This document shows positions 16,182 to 24,652 of a stretch of 33,982 nt of DNA, in pieces (within the stretch, counting starts at the first letter, position 1; every line of letters starts with the position of its first letter). The position numbers and the translations under genes were made by a program. The DNA comes from an uncultured Prevotellaceae bacterium (lineage in GTDB: Bacteria > Bacteroidota > Bacteroidia > Bacteroidales > Bacteroidaceae): NCBI GenBank assembly GCA_946406555.1, contig CAMJLB010000019.1:1-33982 (forward strand). Reading direction: 5' to 3'. The notes under the pieces were generated by a model. The model was not told where the DNA came from, made no database searches, and worked only from the letters and a program-made list of their open reading frames with translations.

Positions 16182-17822
16182 TTATGAATTATACGCAGGC
16201 CCCTTCTTTATTTGTTTCAGAAGGATGCTTATCTCCACGGCGAGCATGGTGGTGAAGAGGATGAGAAAGAGGCAGAAGGTGATGGCCACCGCCCCGGAGT
16301 TGAGGTCGCTCACGGCGGCCCATGTGGGCAGCATGTCCTGAATGGTCCAGGGCTGTCGGCCGAACTCGGCCACAAGCCAGCCACTCTCGCTACAGATGTA
16401 GGCCAGTGGCACGAGCGCAATTGCCAACCAGTAATGCCATGCCGGCAGGCGGGTGATGTCGTATCCGTCGGCCTCAGTCTCTGGCAGCAGGCCGATGGAA
16501 GCCATGATCCGTCTGGTAAGCGTTGAGAGGAGAGGTATTCGGAAGGAGAGTATGGCGAGCACGGAAAAGAACACGATGAACAGGCAGCCCAGTCCCACCA
16601 TGACGCGGAAGGCCCAGAAGTTTACGGGCACGTATGGCACCACTTCAGCCCTATTGCGTATATAGCCATAGCCAAAATAGGGCATGTTCTCGCTGAGTGT
16701 CTGCCGCAGCGAGGTGAGCACGTCATCGTCGGCTCCTTCGGCCTTAGCCTTCCTATAGGCGGCGAGGGTCTCGATGGCCAGCCGCCCACGTTCCATCTTC
16801 TCTTCTACAGACGGTTCTTTCGAGCCATCGGGACGCGTGTATCCGTTCAGCAGGTCGTTGATGCCAGGCACGTAGCCGTCGGGGTGGTTGGTGGCCATGA
16901 TAGAGAGGGCGTATGGCATGTCGATCTTCAGTGCCGGTGACTCTTCGTTCTCATAGTCGGGCTGCCGGAAGGGGTTCACCCATGCCACGGCGGTGAGCCC
17001 CTGGGCAGTGCCGCCATTGTAGAGGGCCTCCATGGCAGCCAGCTTCATGGGCTGCACCTTTGCCACCTGCTGTCCGGAGATATGGCCTGTGAAGGCAGCC
17101 CCCAGCGAGGCCACCAGCCCCACTACGGTGGCAATCTTGATGCTCTCAACGGCCAGTTTCTGCTCGCGCCGCTTCCACAGATACCAACTGCTCACGGCCA
17201 CCACAAACACGGCGCCGATAATCCACGACGAGACCACCGTATGGCAGAACTTGCCCACGGCGAAGGGCGAGAATGCCACGGCCATGAAGTCGACCATCTC
17301 GTGGCGCATCGTGTCGGGATTGAACGCACAGCCCACAGGATACTGCATCCAGGCATTGGCCACGAGTATCCACCATGCCGAGATAGTGGCTCCCAGGCCC
17401 GTGAGCCAGGTGCTTGCCAGATGGAAGCCGGGACTCACCTTCTTCCATCCGAAATACATCACTGCCACGAAGGTGCTCTCCATGAAGAATGCCAGGATGC
17501 CTTCGATGGCAAGTGGCGCTCCGAAAATGTCGCCCACAAACCATGAGTAGTTGCTCCAGTTGGTGCCAAACTCAAACTCGAGAATGATGCCGGTGGCCAC
17601 ACCCATGGCGAAATTGATGCCGAAGAGCTTTTGCCAGAACTGGGCCACGGTTTTCCAGAAGCGTTTTTTCGTGCGGTAATAGCACGTCTCTGCAATGCCC
17701 ATGATGACGGCCAGCCCCAGCGTGAGCGGCACGAAAAGCCAGTGGTAGATGGCTGTGAGGGCAAACTGTGCGCGCGACCAGTCTATGGTACCTGCGTCAA
17801 TGTTTAATAGAATGTTCTGCAT
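16182..17822 (-). CDS. cydA: Cytochrome bd ubiquinol oxidase subunit I
   Basis: A 546-residue subunit with all the expected haem and quinol residues. His27 (E. coli His19, haem b595), Glu107 and Glu115 (E. coli Glu99/Glu107), His194 (His186) and Met408 (Met393, haem b558) are present. The Q-loop block KVQPMKLAAMEA holds Lys260 and Glu265, matching E. coli Lys252 and Glu257. The motif GRQPW follows near the C terminus. The Q-loop region between residues 250 and 400 is long, as in the E. coli-type L subfamily. It sits between a DUF4492 gene upstream and cydB downstream on the minus strand. Confidence 0.96.
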   Translation of the reverse strand: MQNILLNIDAGTIDWSRAQFALTAIYHWLFVPLTLGLAVIMGIAETCYYRTKKRFWKTVAQFWQKLFGINFAMGVATGIILEFEFGTNWSNYSWFVGDIFGAPLAIEGILAFFMESTFVAVMYFGWKKVSPGFHLASTWLTGLGATISAWWILVANAWMQYPVGCAFNPDTMRHEMVDFMAVAFSPFAVGKFCHTVVSSWIIGAVFVVAVSSWYLWKRREQKLAVESIKIATVVGLVASLGAAFTGHISGQQVAKVQPMKLAAMEALYNGGTAQGLTAVAWVNPFRQPDYENEESPALKIDMPYALSIMATNHPDGYVPGINDLLNGYTRPDGSKEPSVEEKMERGRLAIETLAAYRKAKAEGADDDVLTSLRQTLSENMPYFGYGYIRNRAEVVPYVPVNFWAFRVMVGLGCLFIVFFSVLAILSFRIPLLSTLTRRIMASIGLLPETEADGYDITRLPAWHYWLAIALVPLAYICSESGWLVAEFGRQPWTIQDMLPTWAAVSDLNSGAVAITFCLFLILFTTMLAVEISILLKQIKKGPAYNS

Positions 17823-17875
17823 ATTAATTAGTCATTTGGGATGATAGTCGTTTGGTCGTTAGGGGTATTAGTCGT

Positions 17876-18100
17876 TCAGGGGGTGCCTCGCTCAATGAGT
17901 TCGGTGGCCACAAAACTGTCTTCCTCGCCCTCCAGAGCATGCTGCTTAAGGAAATTAGGGAAGAAAAACACTTTCAAGATGGCAAACATGATAAAGAGTT
18001 TTATCAAGATAATTGTCCACAGCGTCTTCCCCAGTGTCATATGGCGGAAGCCGTCGTAGTAAAGGTCGAAGGCTCGGTAAAAGAAGCTGTCCTTCCGCAT
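17876..18100 (-). CDS. DUF4492 small membrane protein
   Basis: A 74-residue protein with one membrane segment at about residues 25-47 (LWTIILIKLFIMFAILKVFF). The N-terminal motif FYRAFDLYYDGFRHMTLGKT is that of DUF4492. In Bacteroidetes and some Campylobacterota this gene stands directly before cydA, as here, so a role in the bd oxidase is likely, perhaps as an accessory subunit; this is inference from position. It is the first gene of the operon, about 36 bases after the predicted transcription start. The C-terminal 25 residues are acidic. Confidence 0.85.
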   Translation of the reverse strand: MRKDSFFYRAFDLYYDGFRHMTLGKTLWTIILIKLFIMFAILKVFFFPNFLKQHALEGEEDSFVATELIERGTP

Positions 18101-18142
18101 AGGCTTATAACAATTTGATTAGTAATCAGTAATAAGTAATTG

Positions 18143-18174
18143 CAAAGATATGCAATTAATTTGGAACAGCCAAA
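18143..18174 (-). promoter_or_regulatory. Promoter of the DUF4492-cydAB operon
   Basis: On the minus strand a TTTG -33 box (18171-18174) and a TATCTTTG -7 box (18143-18150) are 20 bases apart, an ideal Bacteroidetes promoter. Transcription would begin about 35 bases before the DUF4492 start codon. Confidence 0.75.
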
Positions 18175-18253
18175 CTTTATTGTATGTTTTTTTACTATTC
18201 TTACAAAAACGTCTTTCATGCATTCGCAGCTTCGATAGCCCCCTGCCCCTTTG

Positions 18254-18359
18254 TTAATTCAGGCTATATAAGGGTGCAATTCAGTCTGTTTGCACCACAA
18301 TACAGGCTGAATTGATGAACAAAACAGCCAGGATAGACCCCTAACCCAAGCTGAATTGC
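18254..18359. promoter_or_regulatory. Cluster of four AATTCAG-type motifs in the divergent control region
   Basis: In the 407-base gap between the cyd operon and the exporter operon, the word AATTCAGNCT occurs twice forward (around 18256-18265 and 18278-18287) and twice inverted as AGNCTGAATT (18304-18313 and 18348-18357). TGCAATTCAG and CTGAATTGCA form a perfect 10-base inverted pair. GGTGCA (18273-18278) and TGCACC (18291-18296) form a second. The pattern resembles a set of operator sites for a DNA-binding dimer. I see no open reading frame of note in this gap. Confidence 0.45.
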
Positions 18360-18431
18360 AGGGTGGAAAATCATTCTGTGTTAATTATATCAAAAAAAAT
18401 GTACAGTTTAATTCTAAAGGAATGAAAATCT

Positions 18432-18462
18432 TTTGTCAATTCGGTAAAAAGGCGTAAATTTG
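18432..18462 (+). promoter_or_regulatory. Promoter of the exporter operon
   Basis: TTTG (18432-18435) and TAAATTTG (18455-18462) are 19 bases apart and fit the Bacteroidetes -33/-7 consensus. The coiled-coil protein gene starts 45 bases downstream. Confidence 0.75.
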
Positions 18463-18507
18463 CACGCTATCAAAATCTACAAGTCAAAGAAAAATTAGCA
18501 CAGCGGA

Positions 18508-19377
18508 ATGAAAAAGACATGGATAACAGTAGCCATCATAGCTATTTTGGCACTGGCGGGAGTGGCCGTATGGCTATTCATGAGTTTGCAAGAGCAAAAA
18601 GAGGCGAACCAGGAAATGCAGGAATTGGCCGAGCTGGACAAGCAGGAGATGCAGAACGAATACGAGCGTCTGACCCTGCAATACAGCGAGATGATGACTC
18701 AGATAAACAACGACTCGATTGTTGAGCAACTCACGCAGGAGCAAATGCGCACCCAGCAACTGCTGGAAGAGCTGAAACAGGTGAAGGCAAACGATGCCCG
18801 CGAGATTACCCGCCTGAAGAAGGAGCTGGCCACCGTGCGTGAGGTGCTGCGCAGCTATATCAGACAGGTAGACTCGCTGAACCAGGTGAACATAGCACTG
18901 CGCGACGAGAACACGCAGATAAAGAGCGAACTCGAAGAGACTAACCGCACGGCACAGGCGCTGCAAACCGAAAAGGCCACACTGAGCGAGAAAGTGGCCA
19001 TAGCAGCCCAGCTCGATGCCACCAACATCCAAATGACCCTGCTGAACAAGCGCGAGAAAGAGGCCAAAAAACTGAAAGACGCAAAGAAGCTAAAGGTGTC
19101 GTTTACCATTGCAAAGAATGTGACGGCTTCTAATGGCTCGCGCACTTTCTATGTGCGCATTCAGACGCCAACGGGATCGGCACTCGGCGGTGGAACCTTC
19201 CAGTATGAAAACACCACGCTGGAATATTCCATGCAGAGAAGCGTGGAATATACCGGGGAAGAAATAAGCATCGACACCTACAGAAACGTGCAGGAGACGC
19301 TCGAAGGCGGCGACTACCGGGTAAGCATTTTTGCAGGTGGCAACATGATAGGAAGCAAGACCTTTAGTTTCAAATAA
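18508..19377 (+). CDS. Single-pass membrane coiled-coil protein, first gene of exporter operon
   Basis: A 289-residue protein I do not recognise as a named family. Residues 5-27 form one membrane helix (WITVAIIAILALAGVAVWLF). Residues 28-185 are a long, highly charged heptad-type coiled coil rich in Glu, Gln and Lys. Residues 195-289 form a compact beta-rich domain with the landmarks RTFYVRIQTPTGSALGGGTF and GGDYRVSIFAGGNMIGSK. The layout suggests a protein anchored in the inner membrane and reaching into the periplasm. It has its own promoter, and only five bases separate it from the TolC-like gene, so it belongs to the export unit. It could be a sensor, spacer or adaptor of the machine; no function is established. 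Confidence 0.7.
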   Translation: MKKTWITVAIIAILALAGVAVWLFMSLQEQKEANQEMQELAELDKQEMQNEYERLTLQYSEMMTQINNDSIVEQLTQEQMRTQQLLEELKQVKANDAREITRLKKELATVREVLRSYIRQVDSLNQVNIALRDENTQIKSELEETNRTAQALQTEKATLSEKVAIAAQLDATNIQMTLLNKREKEAKKLKDAKKLKVSFTIAKNVTASNGSRTFYVRIQTPTGSALGGGTFQYENTTLEYSMQRSVEYTGEEISIDTYRNVQETLEGGDYRVSIFAGGNMIGSKTFSFK

Positions 19378-19382
19378 CGACT

Positions 19383-20948
19383 ATGAATAGATACTTAGCA
19401 ATAGTTTTGCTTGCAGGAGGCACCGCCATGCCTGCCTGTGCGCAGCATGTGCTCAGCCTTGACAGCTGCCGGGCCATGGCACTGCGCAACAACAAGCAAC
19501 TGAACGTGGCAAAGCTGAAGCAAGACGTAGCGAAGAATGTGCGCAAGTCGGCTCGCACCAAGTATCTGCCCCACGTCAGTGCCATCGGCACTTATCAATT
19601 CACCAGCGAGCCTGTATCTATACTCAACGATGACCAGAAAGGCGCGCTGCAGGGGCTGGGCACGAATGCCATCACGGGTGCACAGAGCCTGCTGAGCGAA
19701 AAGATGCCGGGCTACCTGAAAGATGCCGCCGCGCTCATCGAAGGCAGCAAGATACCCATATTCCAGGAGATGGCTGGGCAGATGCAGCAAGACTTGGCAC
19801 AGGCTACTACTGGCATTCAGACCGGGCTTAACAACATTGGGCAGCGGGTAATCGATGCCTTCGACACCGACACCCGCCACATCTGGGCCGGTAGCATTCT
19901 ACTCACCCAACCGGTGTTCATGGGCGGAGCCATCGTAGCCATGAACAAAATGGCCGACCTGGGCGAACAGATGGCAAGCAACCAGCACGAGGCAAGACTG
20001 CAGGCTGTGCTTTATGCCACCGACCATGCTTACTGGCAGGTGGTGTCGCTGAAGCACAAGAAGTTGCTGGCCGAAGGATACCTGAAACTGGTAAAGAAGC
20101 TCGACAGCGACGTGCAGAAAATGATTCAGGAAGGAGTGGCCACGCGCAGCGAAGGGCTGAGCGTAAGCGTGAAGGTGAATGAGGCCGAGATGGCCGTGCA
20201 GAAAGTAAACGACGGGCTGGTGCTCTCGAAGATGCTGCTCTGCCAGATGGTAGGCCTGCCCTTAGACGGCAATATCACGCTGGCCGATGAGGATAGCGAC
20301 CAGTTGGCCGTCGGCAACGGACAGTCATCGGCAGCTGAAGACGCCACGGCAGAAGCTTTCCATTCCATGAATGCAGCAGACAACCCGGTGGATAACCGCC
20401 CGGAACTGAAAGTGCTGGAAAATGTAGTAGACCTTACCAAACAGACCACCAACCTGCTGCGTGCAGGCAACCTGCCACAGGTAGCCCTGACGGGAGGCTA
20501 TGCCGTAAGCAATCCTAACGTGCTAAACGGGTTCCAGCGCAAGTTTGGCGGCTTCTGGAACGTGGGCGTGCTGATGCGCATACCTCTATGGAACTGGGGC
20601 GACGTGATGTATAAAGTGCGAGCCTCGAAGGGTGCCACGGCCATTGCCTCGCTGGAACTGGCCGACGCACGCGAAAAGATAGGATTGCAGGTGAACCAGT
20701 CACGATTCAAGGTGGCAGAAGCGGGTAAGCGCATGACCATGGCACAGACCAGCATAAAACGAGCCGACGAAAATCTCCGCACGGCTAACCTGGGATTCAG
20801 GGAAGGAGTCATCTCGCCCACGGTGGTCATGGAGGCACAGACGGCCTGGTTGCAGGCACAGTCGCAGAAGATCGATGCCGAAATAGACATGAAGCTCTCG
20901 CAGGTAGACCTGAGAAAGGCTATGGGAGTCTTGAAAATTGAAAATTAA
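19383..20948 (+). CDS. TolC-family outer membrane efflux channel
   Basis: A 521-residue outer membrane factor with a signal peptide (MNRYLAIVLLAGGTAMPACA, cleavage before QHVLSL). Two alpha-barrel repeats follow, each with the heptad-rich pattern of TolC helices; the second begins around RPELKVLENVVDLTKQTTNL and ends with LSQVDLRKAMGVL. It is longer than a typical TolC (about 430-490 residues) because of an insert at about residues 80-165 rich in Gln and Ala, and a polar stretch near 305-335. It would form the trimeric exit duct for the adaptor and permeases encoded downstream. The next gene's true start lies 58 bases beyond its stop. Confidence 0.9.
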   Translation: MNRYLAIVLLAGGTAMPACAQHVLSLDSCRAMALRNNKQLNVAKLKQDVAKNVRKSARTKYLPHVSAIGTYQFTSEPVSILNDDQKGALQGLGTNAITGAQSLLSEKMPGYLKDAAALIEGSKIPIFQEMAGQMQQDLAQATTGIQTGLNNIGQRVIDAFDTDTRHIWAGSILLTQPVFMGGAIVAMNKMADLGEQMASNQHEARLQAVLYATDHAYWQVVSLKHKKLLAEGYLKLVKKLDSDVQKMIQEGVATRSEGLSVSVKVNEAEMAVQKVNDGLVLSKMLLCQMVGLPLDGNITLADEDSDQLAVGNGQSSAAEDATAEAFHSMNAADNPVDNRPELKVLENVVDLTKQTTNLLRAGNLPQVALTGGYAVSNPNVLNGFQRKFGGFWNVGVLMRIPLWNWGDVMYKVRASKGATAIASLELADAREKIGLQVNQSRFKVAEAGKRMTMAQTSIKRADENLRTANLGFREGVISPTVVMEAQTAWLQAQSQKIDAEIDMKLSQVDLRKAMGVLKIEN

Positions 20949-21006
20949 GACTCTCGACAAGAAAATAAATAGTAAAAGGTTTAATCAGATAAACATAGAT
21001 ACAAAA

Positions 21007-21996
21007 ATGTCACAAGCAACAACCCAACATAAAAACATTCTGTATGCAATCATAGGTTTTGCAACAGTAGTGCTCCTGGTCGCATTGATAGGATTCTTTG
21101 CCCTGGGGCGCGACCCCGAACTTATTCAAGGACAGGTGGAGGTATCGGAATACCGCGTATCGAGCAAGGTTCCCGGCCGCATTCTGGAGATTCGCGTGAA
21201 GGAGGGCGACTACGTGAAGGCGGGCGACACGCTGGCCATACTCGATGCTCCTGAGGTGCATGCCAAGATGCAACAGGCCCAAGGGGCCGAGGCAGGAGCT
21301 GCCGCCTTGGAGCTGATGGCCAAGAATGGTGCCAGAAAGGAACAGGTACAGGCTGCCTTCCAATTGCTTCAGCAGGCCAAGGCCGGCTTGGAGATTGCAG
21401 AGAAATCGTATAAGCGCGTGCAACGGCTCTTCGACGAAGGAGTGATGAGCGAGCAGAAGCGCGACGAGGCATACGCCAGCTATATGGCGCTGCAGGCACA
21501 GACGAAAGCAGCACAGAGCCAATACGACATGGCACTCAACGGCGCTCGGCAGGAAGAGAAGCTGGCGGCTCAGGCACAGGTGAATCGCGCCAAAGGTGCC
21601 GTGAAAGAGGTGAACTCATATATCAACGAAACCGTGCAGCTGGCACAGATGGACGGCGAGGTGAGCAACATCTACCCGAAAGTGGGCGAACTCGTTGGCA
21701 CGGGAAGCCCCATCATGACCATCTCGATGATGCAAGACCTTTGGGGAACATTCAATGTGCGCGAAGACCAACTGGCCGGCATGCAGGTGAATTCGGAGTT
21801 TACGGCTTTTGTGCCAGCCTTCAACAAAGATATAAGGATGAAGGTATACCACATGAAAGACCAAGGCTCGTATGCCGTATGGAAGGCTACCAAGGCCAAT
21901 GGCCAGTACGACCTGAAGACCTTCGAGGTGAAAGCCCGCCCCATAGAGTCCATGGAAGGGCTGCGCCCGGGCATGTCGCTGATTATTAAGAATTAA
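21007..21996 (+). CDS. HlyD/EmrA-type periplasmic adaptor protein
   Basis: A 329-residue membrane-fusion protein. One membrane helix lies at about residues 11-33 (LYAIIGFATVVLLVALIGFF). A biotinyl-lipoyl half-domain follows (VSSKVPGRILEIRVKEGDYV), then a long coiled-coil hairpin at about 80-200, the second lipoyl half (MDGEVSNIYPKVGELVGTGS) and a beta-barrel domain ending LRPGMSLIIKN. It would bridge the inner-membrane permeases to the TolC-like channel. An in-frame TTG at 20938 overlaps the previous gene, but the ATG at 21007 gives the normal short cytoplasmic N terminus. Confidence 0.9.
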   Translation: MSQATTQHKNILYAIIGFATVVLLVALIGFFALGRDPELIQGQVEVSEYRVSSKVPGRILEIRVKEGDYVKAGDTLAILDAPEVHAKMQQAQGAEAGAAALELMAKNGARKEQVQAAFQLLQQAKAGLEIAEKSYKRVQRLFDEGVMSEQKRDEAYASYMALQAQTKAAQSQYDMALNGARQEEKLAAQAQVNRAKGAVKEVNSYINETVQLAQMDGEVSNIYPKVGELVGTGSPIMTISMMQDLWGTFNVREDQLAGMQVNSEFTAFVPAFNKDIRMKVYHMKDQGSYAVWKATKANGQYDLKTFEVKARPIESMEGLRPGMSLIIKN

Positions 21997-22022
21997 GAGT
22001 TGCGAATGGTCGCCAAGGCGAA

Positions 22023-23192
22023 ATGAAGACGATACGACTGATATACCGGGTGATGATGCGGGAGCTGTTGATTCTTCGGCGGAATCACATCTACCGTCTA
22101 TGCATGGTGCTCTTCCCCTTGCTGGTGTTGTTCTTCTTCACCTCACTCATGGAAGAGGGGCTGCCCCAAAGCCTGCCCGTAAGCGTGGTCGACCACGACA
22201 ATTCATCGGTAACGCGCGCACTGACGCGGCAGCTCGACGGCTTCCAGATGTCGCGAGTGACCGCCCATTACTCCAACGTGACCGAGGCCCGACACGCCAT
22301 GCAGCAGGGCGACATCTATGGTTTCATCTACTTCCCCAAAGGCACCACCGATGCTCTCCTGGCGGGTCGGCAGCCCAAGATTTCGTATTTTTACACCAAC
22401 ACTTCGCTCACCGCCGGGGCCATGGTGATGAAAGACCTGAAGACGGTCTCTACGCTGGGGTCGGCAGCCGTGGGCATGGCCACCATGCAGGCACGCGGCT
22501 TGACCAAAGAGCAGATGCAGACCATGCTCATGCCCATCAAGATAGACTTGCACCAGATTGCCAATCCTTGGGGCAGTTACAACATCTACCTCACCACGGC
22601 AATGGTGCCTGGCATCATGATGCTTTTCATCTTCCTGATCACGGCCTACTCCCTGGGCACCGAGCTGAAGTTTGACAGCTCGAAAGAGTGGCTGGCAATG
22701 GCCGACAACCGGATGATAGTAGCGCTTTTAGGCAAGTTTCTGCCGCAGACCATCATCTGGCTGGCACTCATCTACGGCTATGAGTGGTACGTGTTCTTCC
22801 ACTTAGGCTTTCCGCACTTAGGCAGCGCGTGGATGCTGGTGCTGCTCGGACTTATCGAAGTGCTGGCCTCACAGGGCTTCGGCATCTTCGTCTTCGGCCT
22901 CATGCCCTCGTTGCGCATGTCGATGAGTGTATGCTCGCTATGGGCCGTGCTCAGCATCTCAATGGCAGGATCGGCCTTCCCCATCATGGGCATGGACGGC
23001 GCCTTGCAGTCGCTGTCGTGGCTCTTCCCCCTGCGCCACTATTTCATGCTTTATCAGATATGCGTGTTCAATGGCTTCCCGCTCATCGAGGCTTGGTTCC
23101 ATTTTGCTGCTCTCTGCGCCTTCCTGCTACTACCCTGGTTTGTTGTAAAGAAACTTAAAAACGCAATGCTCACCTATGTCTATATACCGTGA
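22023..23192 (+). CDS. ABC-2 type permease (first of pair)
   Basis: A 389-residue inner-membrane protein of the ABC-2 (YhhJ/YbhR) class. It has one N-terminal helix (about residues 22-44), a large extracytoplasmic domain (about 45-180, starting PVSVVDHDNSSVTRALTRQL) and five or six C-terminal membrane helices. Proteins of this type normally pair with an ATP-binding subunit, but none is encoded in this operon. It overlaps the next permease gene by 17 bases, so translation is probably coupled and the two may form a heterodimer. Confidence 0.88.
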   Translation: MKTIRLIYRVMMRELLILRRNHIYRLCMVLFPLLVLFFFTSLMEEGLPQSLPVSVVDHDNSSVTRALTRQLDGFQMSRVTAHYSNVTEARHAMQQGDIYGFIYFPKGTTDALLAGRQPKISYFYTNTSLTAGAMVMKDLKTVSTLGSAAVGMATMQARGLTKEQMQTMLMPIKIDLHQIANPWGSYNIYLTTAMVPGIMMLFIFLITAYSLGTELKFDSSKEWLAMADNRMIVALLGKFLPQTIIWLALIYGYEWYVFFHLGFPHLGSAWMLVLLGLIEVLASQGFGIFVFGLMPSLRMSMSVCSLWAVLSISMAGSAFPIMGMDGALQSLSWLFPLRHYFMLYQICVFNGFPLIEAWFHFAALCAFLLLPWFVVKKLKNAMLTYVYIP

Positions 23193-24423
23193 TTTCATAA
23201 ATGCCCTACACGACATCTGCTATATCTGGTGGCAGGAGATGAAGCAGGTGTTCAAAGACGAAGGTGTGATCATCTTCTTCTTTATCGTCCCGCTCGCATA
23301 CCCGCTGCTCTATTCCTGGATCTACAACAACGAGATAGTGCGCGATGTGCCCGTGGTGGTGGTCGACGACAGTCATTCGGCACTCTCACGCGCCTTTACA
23401 CGTCGTTGCGATGCCTCGCCCGACGTGAAAGTAGCCTTTTACGCACAGGATTTAGACGAGGCACGCTCGCTGGTGAGCCGCCAACTGGTGAAAGGCATCT
23501 ACTATTTCCCACCCGATTTCGACACCCAGCTGAACCGCCTTCAGCAGGCCACCGTGTCAGTGTACTGCGATATGAGCCTGATGCTGGCCTATAAAGCCAT
23601 CTTCCAGACGGCACAGGCCGTGAGCATGCAGATGGGGGCGGAGCTGAAAGCCCGGCTCGTCCATGGTTATACCGCCCACGAGGAAGCCGTCACGGCCAAG
23701 CCACTCGACTACGACGAGGTGGCACTCTATAATCCTTCGGGCGGCTATGGCTCGTTTGTGTTGCCCGTGGTCTTGATGCTCATTCTGCAACAGACGCTCG
23801 TGCTGGGCATCGGCCTCTCGGCAGGCACGGCACGAGAGGAGAACCGCTACGGACAGCTTATCCCCGTGAGCCGCCACTATCACGGCACCGTCAACATCGT
23901 GCTGGGCAAGGCATTGTGCTATGCCATGATCTATGCCGTTATGGGCACGTGGCTGGTGGCTGCCGTGCCACGATTGTTCCACTTCCTGCAGTTGGCTACC
24001 TGGCAGTCGCTGCTGGCCATTATGGTGCCCTACACGCTGGCCTGTATCTTCTTTGGCATGGTGGTGTCGTGCATGGTGAAGTATCGCGAGAATGTCATGC
24101 TGCTCATGGTCTTCATCAGTGTGCCCCTGCTCTTCCTTACGGGGGTCAGCTGGCCGCAGAGCAACATTCCCGGCTTCTGGCAGGGAGCCTCCTGGATATT
24201 CCCTTCTACCTTTGGAGCAAAGGCCTACGTGCGGCTGAACTCGATGGGAGCCTCGCTGAGCGACGTCATCTGGGAATACCGCATTCTTTGGCTTCATGCC
24301 CTTGTCTATTTCTTCTTGGCCTGTGGTGTGTATCGCTATCAGATACACCTTGCCCACGATGACGTGCGCACCCGACTGGCAGAAAAGAAAGCGGCAAAAT
24401 TGGCAAAGGAAAAACAACAATAA
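23176..24423 (+). CDS. ABC-2 type permease (second of pair)
   Basis: A 415-residue homologue of the preceding protein with the same plan: an N-terminal helix (about residues 30-50, FFFIVPLAYPLLYSWIYN), an extracytoplasmic domain opening PVVVVDDSHSALSRAFTRRC, and a bundle of C-terminal membrane helices. Its tail is Lys/Ala rich. It is the last gene of the exporter operon and is followed by a strong bidirectional terminator. The substrate is unknown; related tripartite pumps export drugs or toxic organic compounds. Confidence 0.88.
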   Translation: MSIYRDFINALHDICYIWWQEMKQVFKDEGVIIFFFIVPLAYPLLYSWIYNNEIVRDVPVVVVDDSHSALSRAFTRRCDASPDVKVAFYAQDLDEARSLVSRQLVKGIYYFPPDFDTQLNRLQQATVSVYCDMSLMLAYKAIFQTAQAVSMQMGAELKARLVHGYTAHEEAVTAKPLDYDEVALYNPSGGYGSFVLPVVLMLILQQTLVLGIGLSAGTAREENRYGQLIPVSRHYHGTVNIVLGKALCYAMIYAVMGTWLVAAVPRLFHFLQLATWQSLLAIMVPYTLACIFFGMVVSCMVKYRENVMLLMVFISVPLLFLTGVSWPQSNIPGFWQGASWIFPSTFGAKAYVRLNSMGASLSDVIWEYRILWLHALVYFFLACGVYRYQIHLAHDDVRTRLAEKKAAKLAKEKQQ

Positions 24424-24520
24424 AACGACTTTGATTGGTGTCCACAACCTAATGTAGCCGCCTACGGCCAGATATGTAGTCTGGGATATACCGCTTCACG
24501 GCTTACAAAACCAAATAAAA

Positions 24521-24590
24521 CCAGAAAAACAAGGAAAAACCTTTTAAAGGCCAGGTTTATTCCTTGTTTTTCTGGTATTCATTTTTGGAA
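24521..24590. terminator. Bidirectional terminator between exporter operon and symporter gene
   Basis: CCAGAAAAACAAGGAA (24521-24536) pairs perfectly with TTCCTTGTTTTTCTGG (24560-24575), and AAACCT/AGGTTT extends the stem past a one-base bulge. A T-run (ATTTTTGG) follows on the plus strand, and TTTTATTTGG follows on the minus strand, so it can stop both converging operons. The rest of 24424-24652 shows nothing else I can name. Confidence 0.85.
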
Positions 24591-24652
24591 TGCCGCTTAG
24601 CGACATGGATTATCCAAGATAGAAACTACTTCATTCTGTCAGAACAGTACCC

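Noticed and set aside
20938..21006. TTG start for the adaptor overlapping the TolC-like gene
   Set aside because: It adds a charged segment of 23 residues and needs a rare start codon; the ATG at 21007 gives a normal adaptor.
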